Shown: piece by piece, positions 1-5,157 of the stretch
Position numbering within the stretch: the first letter of the stretch is position 1
Layout of the letters: every line of letters begins with the position of its first letter
Origin: Cytophagaceae bacterium
Lineage (GTDB): Bacteria; Bacteroidota; Bacteroidia; Cytophagales; Spirosomataceae
Reading direction: 5' to 3'
Assembly (NCBI GenBank): GCA_947461155.1
Contig: CANHKE010000079.1
Span: 1 to 6,435 of the forward strand
Length of the DNA stretch: 6,435 nucleotides
Notes under the pieces: model-generated
Told to the model about the DNA's origin: nothing
Databases searched by the model: none
Seen by the model: the letters and a program-made list of their open reading frames with translations, nothing else
Translations under genes and position numbers: made by a program

Positions 1-435
1 AAAATAGCGGATGGATGGGATTTCGGTTTCGGGATTTTTGGCCTGAATATCGATATCTTCAAAATATGTAACCGCATCGTAGGAGATATGGCCAAATAGT
101 CCATTGGCCATCGGGGAATCACCTTTTACTTGCTGGAATTCAAAACGATCCGCAAATTGCTTCAGCACTTGAATGGCATCGCGGCGATTGGATAATGTAA
201 ATTCTTCCACGCTCCCATCGGGGAAACATTGTTTGACTTTTGAATCTGTCAATTCAAACGATGCCACCGGATCGAAAGCAATATGCGAGAACCCGTGTTC
301 CCGGCCATGGTAGTCGGCCGATTCCAAAATCACAGAATTCTTGAAGTTTTTACGAATCTTCATGAAAATACCGATTGGCGTGAGGGTGTCGGCCAAAAGG
401 GTTTTACGAGCAGTTCGAATTTGTATTATAGACAT
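1..435 (-). CDS. trpE: Anthranilate synthase component I, N-terminal part (gene runs off the left edge)
   Basis: TrpE converts chorismate to anthranilate, the first committed step of tryptophan synthesis, using ammonia delivered by the TrpG glutaminase subunit. Only the first 145 codons are here; the C-terminal chorismate-binding catalytic domain lies outside. I translated the open frame from ATG at 435-433 to the window edge with no stop. The N-terminal region (residues about 1-60) carries ILES (36-39) followed by AD, matching the LLES motif that binds feedback-inhibiting tryptophan in enterobacterial TrpE, then DYHGREHGFSHIAFDP (41-56). The stretch GLFGHISYDAVTYFE (112-126) is also typical of bacterial TrpE. 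No Shine-Dalgarno precedes the ATG, as usual in Bacteroidota. A Trp-codon leader peptide and terminator lie directly upstream, which independently supports the identity. PabB is a related alternative, but the leader and the LES motif favour TrpE. Confidence 0.93.
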   Translation of the reverse strand, partial: MSIIQIRTARKTLLADTLTPIGIFMKIRKNFKNSVILESADYHGREHGFSHIAFDPVASFELTDSKVKQCFPDGSVEEFTLSNRRDAIQVLKQFADRFEFQQVKGDSPMANGLFGHISYDAVTYFEDIDIQAKNPETEIPSIRYF

Positions 436-454
436 GTTTTCTAGGGACAAAATT

Positions 455-486
455 AAAAAAAGGCTTACTGAGAACAGCAAGCCTTT
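455..486 (-). terminator. Intrinsic terminator of the trp attenuator
   Basis: On the minus strand AAAGGCTT (486-479) pairs perfectly with AAGCCTTT (466-459). The stem continues inward with a G-U pair and CTG/CAG (477-475 with 470-468), closing on a TTCT tetraloop. That gives a 12-bp uninterrupted helix. The 3' arm runs straight into a tract of seven T (461-455), the standard shape of a factor-independent terminator. It sits 20 bases before the trpE start codon, so it must act on transcripts heading into trpE, as expected for an attenuator rather than the end of a gene. Confidence 0.9.
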
Positions 487-530
487 CGTAAACATATCAT
501 GTACACACAGCAAAACTGTTCAAGGAACTA

Positions 531-572
531 TTAGCCTTGCCACCAGTTTTTGTTGTATGTTGCTTTTTTCAT
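531..572 (-). CDS. trpL: trp leader peptide with tandem Trp codons
   Basis: A short frame from ATG (572-570) to TAA (533-531) encodes 13 residues, MKKATYNKNWWQG, immediately followed by an in-frame second stop, TAG. Two consecutive TGG codons (545-543 and 542-540) sit near its end. Tryptophan is rare in proteins, so a WW pair in a 13-codon frame between a promoter and a terminator upstream of trpE is the hallmark of an attenuation leader peptide. The product itself probably has no function; its translation rate reports the level of charged Trp-tRNA. The start has no Shine-Dalgarno but an A-rich context, as usual in Bacteroidota. An even shorter upstream frame, ATGAAATAA (589-581), overlaps the expected transcript start and is unlikely to be translated. 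The peptide is below the size limit of most gene callers. Confidence 0.88.
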   Translation of the reverse strand: MKKATYNKNWWQG

Positions 573-590
573 TGTCGTATTTATTTCATG

Positions 591-621
591 CAAATGTAAA
601 CTGAAATCTCTTAATTCAAAA
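591..621 (-). promoter_or_regulatory. Bacteroidota-type promoter of the trp operon
   Basis: On the minus strand TTTTG (621-617) is followed after 18 bases by TACATTTG (598-591), a perfect match to the -7 consensus TAnnTTTG. The spacing fits the -33/-7 architecture described for Bacteroides and Flavobacterium. Transcription would start around 585, about a dozen bases before the leader-peptide ATG. The -33 element lies only a few bases beyond the stop codon of the VOC gene. Confidence 0.78.
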
Positions 622-623
622 TT

Positions 624-1007
624 TTAGCCGATTAAATCCCATAAATTTCCATATAAATCCTCGAATACGAGCACTTTACCATATTCTTCGACCACGGGAC
701 CGCGGACAATATGAATATGATGTTTAAGCAAATTTTGATGGTCTTTTTCGAAATCATCGGTATGCAAAAATAGGAACACGCGACCACCTGTTTGATTGCC
801 GACGCGGGATTTCTGCTCGTCGGTGGCGGCTTTGGCCAATAATAATTGACAAGAACCCGCACCGGAAGGTTGTACTAATACCCAGCGCTTTACATCGCTC
901 AAACGCGTATCCTCCACTAAGGTGAAGCCAAGTTTTTCCGTGTACCAAGCGATTGCTTCATCGTAATCGGCGACCACAAGGGCGACATGCATGAGGCGGT
1001 GGTTCAT
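624..1007 (-). CDS. VOC-superfamily (glyoxalase/bleomycin-resistance-fold) protein
   Basis: This 127-residue protein has the paired beta-alpha-beta-beta-beta layout of vicinal oxygen chelate proteins. The first module is about residues 4-58, opening with MHVALVVADYDEAIAWYTEKLGF. The second is about 76-127, closing with VLVFEDLYGNLWDLI. VOC enzymes bind one divalent metal with four side chains at set strand positions. Candidates here are His7, Gln54, His82 and Asp124; the last is more often glutamate. The family includes glyoxalase I, dioxygenases, epimerases and antibiotic-binding proteins, and sequence alone does not identify the substrate. The length is typical for a single-chain domain. 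It starts 38 bases after purB on the same strand with no promoter visible in the gap, so it is probably co-transcribed with purB. I infer a soluble cytoplasmic protein. Confidence 0.85.
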   Translation of the reverse strand: MNHRLMHVALVVADYDEAIAWYTEKLGFTLVEDTRLSDVKRWVLVQPSGAGSCQLLLAKAATDEQKSRVGNQTGGRVFLFLHTDDFEKDHQNLLKHHIHIVRGPVVEEYGKVLVFEDLYGNLWDLIG

Positions 1008-1010
1008 AGT

Positions 1011-1042
1011 CAGTAATCAGTTATCGGTAAACAGTAATCAGT
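1011..1042. repeat. Two copies of an 11-bp direct repeat between purB and the VOC gene
   Basis: CAGTAATCAGT occurs at 1011-1021 and again at 1032-1042, a 21-bp period. The bases between (TTATCGGTAA) look like a degenerate version of the same phrase. The repeats fill nearly the whole gap between the purB stop and the VOC start. A related TAATCAG is present at 3491-3496 beyond the kinase gene, although seven bases can recur by chance. Confidence 0.6.
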
Positions 1043-1045
1043 GAT

Positions 1046-2401
1046 TTAGTTTTCGTCGCGGCCCACGAAGTTAAAGGGGCTAATTAATTTCAATTCAGCT
1101 TTAATCGCATCGGAAACGGCCAATCCATCGATAAACGTATGGAAGACGGTTTGATCGATTTTTCCGTGGTGACGGGTCAAATCCTTCAACGCCTCATAGG
1201 GTTTCGGGAACGCTTCGCGGCGTAATACCGTTTGAATTGCCTCCGCAATCACCACCCAATTATCTTCTAAGTCTTGTTGGATTCTGCTATTATTCAATTC
1301 TAATTTACCCAAACCACGTTGCAAGGAATTCAATGAAATGACTACATGAGCCAAAGGCGTTCCTACATTACGAAGGACCGTTGAATCTGTCAAGTCACGT
1401 TGTAAACGCGAGATAGGTAATTTCGCCGATAAGAATTCGAAAAAGGCATTCGCCATCGCGAGATTCCCTTCTGCGTTTTCAAAGTCGATTGGGTTAACTT
1501 TGTGGGGCATCGCTGAAGAACCAATTTCCCCCGCTTTGATTTTTTGCTTGAAATAGCCCATGGAAACGTATTGCCAAATGTCCCGAGATAAATCGATCAA
1601 GATGGTATCCAAACGCTTTAATCCATCAAAATAGGCCGCTAGGTTATCGTAATGCTCGATTTGGGTGGTGTATTTCGAGCGGGTGATTCCTAAATTCGCG
1701 TGCAATTTGGCTGCAAAATCTGGCCAATTCACGCTTGGAAAAGACACTTGATGCGCATTGAAATTACCCGTTGCCCCACCAAATTTTCCCGTGAAAGGCA
1801 CCTGAGCCAATAAATCTAATTGGCGGTTAAGCCGCTCCACGAACACTTTTATTTCTTTCCCCAATCGAGTTGGAGAGGCCGGTTGGCCATGTGTATGTGC
1901 CAACAAAGGAATCTCTTTCCATTCGGTTGCATAGGCATCTAACGTAGCGACAACCGCTTGGTAAGCTGGTAAAATCACATCCCGATGCGCTTCCGCAATC
2001 GAAAGTGGAATCGCTGTATTATTGATATCTTGAGACGTTAAGCCAAAGTGAATGAACTCCACATAAGGTGTCAGGTCTCCTGGAAGCGCTAACATGCGAT
2101 CTTTGATGAAATACTCAACGGCCTTTACATCGTGATTGGTTACCTTCTCCGTCTCTTTAATCCACTGCGCATCAGCTTCCGTGAAATTCGTATACATGGC
2201 GCGCAAAGCGGCGAAATGCTCCTTCGGAAAGCTAGCTAATGGAGCCAATGGAATTTCACAAAGTGCGATGAAATATTCGATTTCAACACGAACGCGGTAT
2301 TGGATTAGACCAAATTCGGAAAAATAGGGTGCGAGTGATTGGGTTTGGCGGCGGTAACGACCATCAACGGGCGAGATTGCCGTAAGCAGATTTAATTCCA
2401 T
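1046..2401 (-). CDS. purB: Adenylosuccinate lyase
   Basis: PurB, a fumarate lyase superfamily homotetramer, acts twice in purine synthesis: it releases fumarate from SAICAR to give AICAR, and from adenylosuccinate to give AMP. The 451-residue length is close to that of E. coli PurB (456). Visible motifs are SPVDGRY (10-16), TSQDINNTA (122-130), HTHGQPASPTRLGKE (169-183), and the superfamily signature GSSAMPHKVNPIDFEN (294-309) in the mobile active-site loop. His171 and Ser295 fall at the same numbers as the catalytic pair reported for E. coli PurB, placing it in that subgroup. The start at 2401 follows a perfect -7 promoter element by a short leader, and the N-terminus (MELNLLTAISPVDGRY) is complete. 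It diverges from the kinase gene and is followed by the VOC gene on the same strand. Confidence 0.97.
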   Translation of the reverse strand: MELNLLTAISPVDGRYRRQTQSLAPYFSEFGLIQYRVRVEIEYFIALCEIPLAPLASFPKEHFAALRAMYTNFTEADAQWIKETEKVTNHDVKAVEYFIKDRMLALPGDLTPYVEFIHFGLTSQDINNTAIPLSIAEAHRDVILPAYQAVVATLDAYATEWKEIPLLAHTHGQPASPTRLGKEIKVFVERLNRQLDLLAQVPFTGKFGGATGNFNAHQVSFPSVNWPDFAAKLHANLGITRSKYTTQIEHYDNLAAYFDGLKRLDTILIDLSRDIWQYVSMGYFKQKIKAGEIGSSAMPHKVNPIDFENAEGNLAMANAFFEFLSAKLPISRLQRDLTDSTVLRNVGTPLAHVVISLNSLQRGLGKLELNNSRIQQDLEDNWVVIAEAIQTVLRREAFPKPYEALKDLTRHHGKIDQTVFHTFIDGLAVSDAIKAELKLISPFNFVGRDEN

Positions 2402-2418
2402 AAGATCTTTTCAAAGCG

Positions 2419-2426
2419 CAAAGGTA
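2419..2426 (-). promoter_or_regulatory. -7 promoter element of purB
   Basis: The minus strand reads TACCTTTG, a perfect match to TAnnTTTG, 17 bases before the purB ATG. The 5' untranslated region would be only about 10 bases. No clear TTG sits at the expected -33 distance, so the upstream half is weak or absent. The rest of this 57-bp divergent gap (2402-2458) is AT-rich. For the kinase on the plus strand I see only imperfect elements, such as TTTATTTG at 2440-2447. Confidence 0.6.
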
Positions 2427-2458
2427 CAACATTTTGAAATTTATTTGTAAATTTAAGC

Positions 2459-3487
2459 ATGCTACAACCCAGATATCTTTCGGTCGTTTTGTCCTTTTTC
2501 ATCTCAGGAGTAACTACGGCATTTATATCTTTTTTGCCTTCCAGTGATTTAACGATTTTAGTCATCAGTTTTATTAGTTGCTTTATTTTCGGCTCGATTT
2601 TAATCTATTTTGCGCTTGACTATTTAGTTTTTCAGGAGGTCAATCAATTGTATGACCGGATTAAGCAAATCAAAAAGAAGGATTTTTCGATTACACCTCG
2701 CAAGCAGTTGGTAGAAAAAACGAACCCGATTGAGCTTTTGAAAAAAGAGTTAAATACGTACGTCACGTCGAAAGAGGATGAGGTATTCGAACTTAAAAAA
2801 GCGGCCAAATACCGCCAAGAGTTCTTGGCTGACGTCTCCCACGAACTTAAAACGCCCATTTTTGCGGCACAAGGATTTGTACACACCTTGCTGGACAATC
2901 CTGATGAGGAAGCGGAGATCCGTGCTAAATTTTTAGAAAAAGCGGCCAAAAGTTTAGATGGTCTTGACAATTTAGTGCAGGATTTATTAACTGTTTCTCA
3001 GATTGAAACCGGTGCGATTAAAATCGAGAAAAAGAAGATGGGTTTACGTGCACTCGTAGAAGAAATTTTTGAACAGGTCGAGGCAAAGGCGAAGAAACGC
3101 GGAGTCTCACTTAAACTGATTGCGCCCGAAGGCCCGGTTTATGTGAAGGCAGATATGCTTCGGATCTCACAAGTGATATTGAATTTAGTAGTTAATGCAA
3201 TTAAATACGGAAACGAAAATGGCGCGGTGAAGGTTGAATTAACTGAGAAAAAGAAAGTCATACAAATTTCGGTCATCGACAATGGACCGGGTATCGCCAA
3301 TGAACATTTACATCGCATCTTCGAACGTTTTTACCGCATTGATAAGAGTCGGGCCAAAAACTCAGGGGGTACCGGATTAGGCTTATCGATCGTCAAACAT
3401 ATCGTTCAAGCACACAACGGCAAGATTACCGTTCACTCAGGGGAAAATAAGGGAACAACCTTTGAATTTAAATTGGAGAAAGCATAA
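2459..3487 (+). CDS. Membrane sensor histidine kinase, PhoR-like, minimal sensor
   Basis: This 342-residue protein is a class I two-component sensor kinase. Two hydrophobic helices (about 7-26 and 31-57) are joined by a turn of about five residues, so there is almost no extracytoplasmic domain. A charged linker (about 58-118) follows. The dimerisation/phosphoacceptor domain carries the H-box FLADVSHELKTP with His128. The ATPase domain has the N-box NLVVNAIKY (Asn242, Asn246), the G1 box IDNGPGI (273-279), the F-box FERFYRID (288-295) and the G2 box GGTGLGLSIV (303-312). All expected catalytic boxes are intact. It should autophosphorylate at His128 and pass phosphate to a response regulator, but none is encoded next to it: the neighbours are purB (divergent) and prfA (convergent). 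The tiny loop suggests that it senses within the membrane or through a partner. The signal is unknown, so no gene symbol is given. Confidence 0.93.
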   Translation: MLQPRYLSVVLSFFISGVTTAFISFLPSSDLTILVISFISCFIFGSILIYFALDYLVFQEVNQLYDRIKQIKKKDFSITPRKQLVEKTNPIELLKKELNTYVTSKEDEVFELKKAAKYRQEFLADVSHELKTPIFAAQGFVHTLLDNPDEEAEIRAKFLEKAAKSLDGLDNLVQDLLTVSQIETGAIKIEKKKMGLRALVEEIFEQVEAKAKKRGVSLKLIAPEGPVYVKADMLRISQVILNLVVNAIKYGNENGAVKVELTEKKKVIQISVIDNGPGIANEHLHRIFERFYRIDKSRAKNSGGTGLGLSIVKHIVQAHNGKITVHSGENKGTTFEFKLEKA

Positions 3488-3532
3488 GGTAATCAGCGTC
3501 GATGAAGCCTCAGAATTGGGCAAAACGTATAA

Positions 3533-3552
3533 CCCTAGGCTTTAGCCTAGGG
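3533..3552. terminator. Perfect inverted repeat between convergent genes, probable bidirectional terminator
   Basis: CCCTAGGC (3533-3540), loop TTTA, GCCTAGGG (3545-3552): a perfect 8-bp GC-rich stem with a tetraloop. It sits between the ends of the plus-strand kinase (3487) and minus-strand prfA (3560), where both transcripts need to stop. Neither strand has a clean U-tract after the stem, so it may end transcription weakly, or serve mainly as a 3'-end-stabilising hairpin. The rest of the 72-bp gap (3488-3532) shows nothing else. Confidence 0.55.
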
Positions 3553-3559
3553 AATTGAC

Positions 3560-4630
3560 CTAAACCGCTCCTTCTGTCAAACGCTCTGCATTTTCAGCAA
3601 TGCGCAACTGCTCTATAAACTCAGCAATTTCACCATCCATGACCGTAGGTAAATTATAAACCGTTAACCCGATGCGGTGATCCGTCACGCGGCCTTGGGG
3701 ATAATTATAGGTACGGATTTTATCGGATCGGTCTCCTGTGCCGACCATCGACTTCCGGTTCCCTGCGATTTCCGCGTTGCGTTTGGCTAATTCAATTTCG
3801 TATAGACGGGAACGTAATACCGTCATCGCTTTGTCAAAGTTTTTGATTTGGGAACGTTCATCTTGACATTGAACGACTAAACCAGAAGGAATGTGCGTCA
3901 CACGCACGGCTGAATACGTGGTATTCACAGACTGACCGCCGGCTCCAGAAGAGCAAAACGTATCTTTCCGAATATCGTTCATGTTGATTTGCACATCGAC
4001 CTCGTCCGCCTCAGGCATCACCGCCACGGTAGCCGCTGACGTATGAATACGACCCGCTGATTCCGTTGCCGGAACACGCTGCACCCGGTGCACACCAGAC
4101 TCAAATTTCAATTTGGCATATACATCCTCCCCTTGAACCGAGATAATGATTTCCTTATATCCACCAGCAGTACCATCTGTAAAATCCATGATTTGAAACG
4201 TCCAGCCCTGCTTCTCCGCAAATCGCTGGTACATGCGAAACAAATCACCCGCAAAAATAGACGCTTCATCTCCACCCGTACCACCACGAATTTCCAAAAT
4301 GCAATCTTTCGAATCGTTCGGGTCGCGAGGGATTAACAACTCTTTCAAAACCTCCTGCATCTCCTTTTCTTGCGGAACCAATTCCTCCAATTCAGTCTTA
4401 GCCATGTCACGGAAATCTTCGTCTTTTTCGGTGGCAATTACCGACTTAGCCTCTTCGATGGACTTCAACAAATTCTGGTAGGTAATGTATTGTTCTACTA
4501 TTTTTTGCAAGTCCTTGTATTCCTTACTTAGGGTCTTGAATTTCTTCAAATCGGATACAACTTCCGGCATAGCAATCTGTTGTTCTACTTCAAGGAATCT
4601 CTCTCGGATGGCTTCTAGCTGCTCCAGCAT
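3560..4630 (-). CDS. prfA: Peptide chain release factor 1
   Basis: RF1 recognises UAA and UAG in the ribosomal A site and triggers peptide release. I take the ATG at 4630, giving 356 residues from [17 protein letters not shown], which matches the usual RF1 beginning and length (about 360). An in-frame ATG at 4669 would add 13 residues, but it lies upstream of the predicted promoter's -7 box (4664-4657) and so would be outside the transcript. The order is an N-terminal helical domain (1 to about 105), GGTGGDEA (117-124), the codon-reading tripeptide PAT (187-189), which marks RF1 rather than RF2 (SPF), and the catalytic loop [16 protein letters not shown] with GGQ at 231-233. Gln233 is the residue normally methylated by PrmC. 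No RF2-type programmed frameshift is present. It converges with the kinase gene and diverges from the lipoprotein gene. Confidence 0.96.
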   Translation of the reverse strand: MLEQLEAIRERFLEVEQQIAMPEVVSDLKKFKTLSKEYKDLQKIVEQYITYQNLLKSIEEAKSVIATEKDEDFRDMAKTELEELVPQEKEMQEVLKELLIPRDPNDSKDCILEIRGGTGGDEASIFAGDLFRMYQRFAEKQGWTFQIMDFTDGTAGGYKEIIISVQGEDVYAKLKFESGVHRVQRVPATESAGRIHTSAATVAVMPEADEVDVQINMNDIRKDTFCSSGAGGQSVNTTYSAVRVTHIPSGLVVQCQDERSQIKNFDKAMTVLRSRLYEIELAKRNAEIAGNRKSMVGTGDRSDKIRTYNYPQGRVTDHRIGLTVYNLPTVMDGEIAEFIEQLRIAENAERLTEGAV

Positions 4631-4656
4631 GTGTTCTGTGGGGTTAAAAATCTGCG

Positions 4657-4664
4657 CAAAGATA
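4657..4664 (-). promoter_or_regulatory. -7 promoter element of prfA
   Basis: The minus strand reads TATCTTTG, a perfect TAnnTTTG match, placing the transcript start near 4650, about 20 bases before the chosen prfA ATG. No TTG lies at the expected -33 position, which would overlap the oppositely directed -7 box at 4678-4685. This position decides the prfA start codon in favour of 4630. Confidence 0.6.
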
Positions 4665-4677
4665 ACCAATTAATGAA

Positions 4678-4685
4678 TACCTTTG
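4678..4685 (+). promoter_or_regulatory. -7 promoter element of the lipoprotein gene
   Basis: TACCTTTG matches TAnnTTTG perfectly and lies 19 bases before the ATG at 4705, giving a short pyrimidine-rich leader. A -33 TTG at the usual spacing is not visible; TCTG at 4651-4654 is a poor candidate at 23 bases. The box is 13 bp from the prfA -7 box, facing the other way. Confidence 0.58.
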
Positions 4686-4704
4686 TGCTTTCCCTTTTTT
4701 CAAC

Positions 4705-5157
4705 ATGAAAAACATCTACTTTTTGGCTGCCCTTTTGCTGTTTGCACAATGTGATTTTTCTAACCGAATCGACACAACGGCTGCGGTGAAGGAAATGAAA
4801 GCAAGACAGGTTAAGCGCGTACTTCCACAAGATATCGTCAACCAAGTAAATGACTGGGGACAGCAAATGCAGGCTAAACCTCAGGACACCTCCCTTCGGT
4901 CCCAATATGCGGTTCGATACCTCCAAGGAAATGCCCAAACGTTGCGCACACAAATCAGCGACCCAAAAGTAAAAGCGGTTTTAGAAGCACTTGACTATAG
5001 TCTTTCCATGAACCAAGAAGTACCTGCTAGTATTCAGAAAAATGCCGCTGGCGACAGCTTGTATTACATATACCCAGCGCAAAAAAATGAGATTGTACTG
5101 ATTGGATTTAGTAAAGTACAAGTGATTCAAAAAATGGATCGCGCCTTGATCAAATAG
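4705..5157 (+). CDS. Small putative lipoprotein of unknown function
   Basis: I do not recognise the family. The 150-residue product begins with a short signal peptide, MKNIYFLAALLLFAQC. Cys16 could be a lipidation site, although Gln at -1 makes the lipobox (FAQC) non-canonical. An Asp follows the cysteine. If processed it would be anchored in the periplasm-facing or outer membrane. The mature part is polar and probably mostly helical. It includes a basic stretch, KEMKARQVKRVLPQDIV (about 29-45), and a C-terminal segment rich in beta-type residues (YYIYPAQKNEIVLIGFSKVQ). No enzyme motif, CxxCH haem site or further membrane helix is visible. A plain secreted protein is the alternative. It has its own -7 promoter element, diverges from prfA, and its last 8 bases overlap the 3' end of the opposing DUF2520 gene. 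The clear signal sequence and promoter support a real gene. Confidence 0.8.
   Translation: MKNIYFLAALLLFAQCDFSNRIDTTAAVKEMKARQVKRVLPQDIVNQVNDWGQQMQAKPQDTSLRSQYAVRYLQGNAQTLRTQISDPKVKAVLEALDYSLSMNQEVPASIQKNAAGDSLYYIYPAQKNEIVLIGFSKVQVIQKMDRALIK

Larger units (their letters stand above)
455..585 (-). promoter_or_regulatory. trp operon leader: ribosome-dependent transcription attenuator
   Basis: This is the predicted leader RNA, from an inferred start near 585 to the terminator. Downstream of the Trp codons I can draw, by eye: H1, CAAGG (539-535) with CCTTG (525-521); H2, ACAG (519-516) with CTGT (510-507); H3, GTGTACAT (506-499) with ATGTTTAC (495-488), one U-U mismatch and one G-U pair; then the terminator. 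A competing antiterminator pairs GAACAGT (521-515) with GCTGTTC (478-472). It encloses H3, breaks H2 and disrupts the terminator's 5' arm. A ribosome stalled at the Trp codons (545-540) would cover the 5' arm of H1 and leave GAACAG free, giving read-through. A ribosome reaching the stop codon (533-531) would approach or cover GAACAG, so the terminator forms. The pairings are seen in the sequence; the mechanism is inferred from classical trp attenuation. Confidence 0.82.

Noticed and set aside
341..604. Plus-strand open frame of 87 codons
   Set aside because: It lies antisense to the trpE start, the attenuator and the leader peptide, all of which are strongly supported. The protein has no recognisable features and the frame simply avoids stops.
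632..948. Alternative minus-strand frames within the VOC gene
   Set aside because: The VOC frame has a coherent two-module fold and metal-ligand pattern; the alternatives have none.
1011..1042. CRISPR-like repeat or attachment site
   Set aside because: There are only two 11-bp copies with a 10-bp spacer that is itself repeat-like, no cas genes and no integrase.
2644..2970. Minus-strand open frame of 108 codons inside the kinase gene
   Set aside because: It is antisense to the H-box region of an intact kinase, has low-complexity Ser/Phe-rich content and no promoter.
4088..4481. Two plus-strand open frames of 82 codons inside prfA
   Set aside because: Both are antisense to conserved RF1 sequence and overlap each other; coincidental.
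4631..4669. 13-codon N-terminal extension of prfA
   Set aside because: It overlaps the predicted -7 box and precedes the expected transcript start. [12 protein letters not shown] at 4630 is the normal RF1 beginning.
4615..4953. Minus-strand open frame of 112 codons spanning the prfA/lipoprotein gap
   Set aside because: It runs across two divergent promoters and antisense to the lipoprotein gene, with no recognisable domain.
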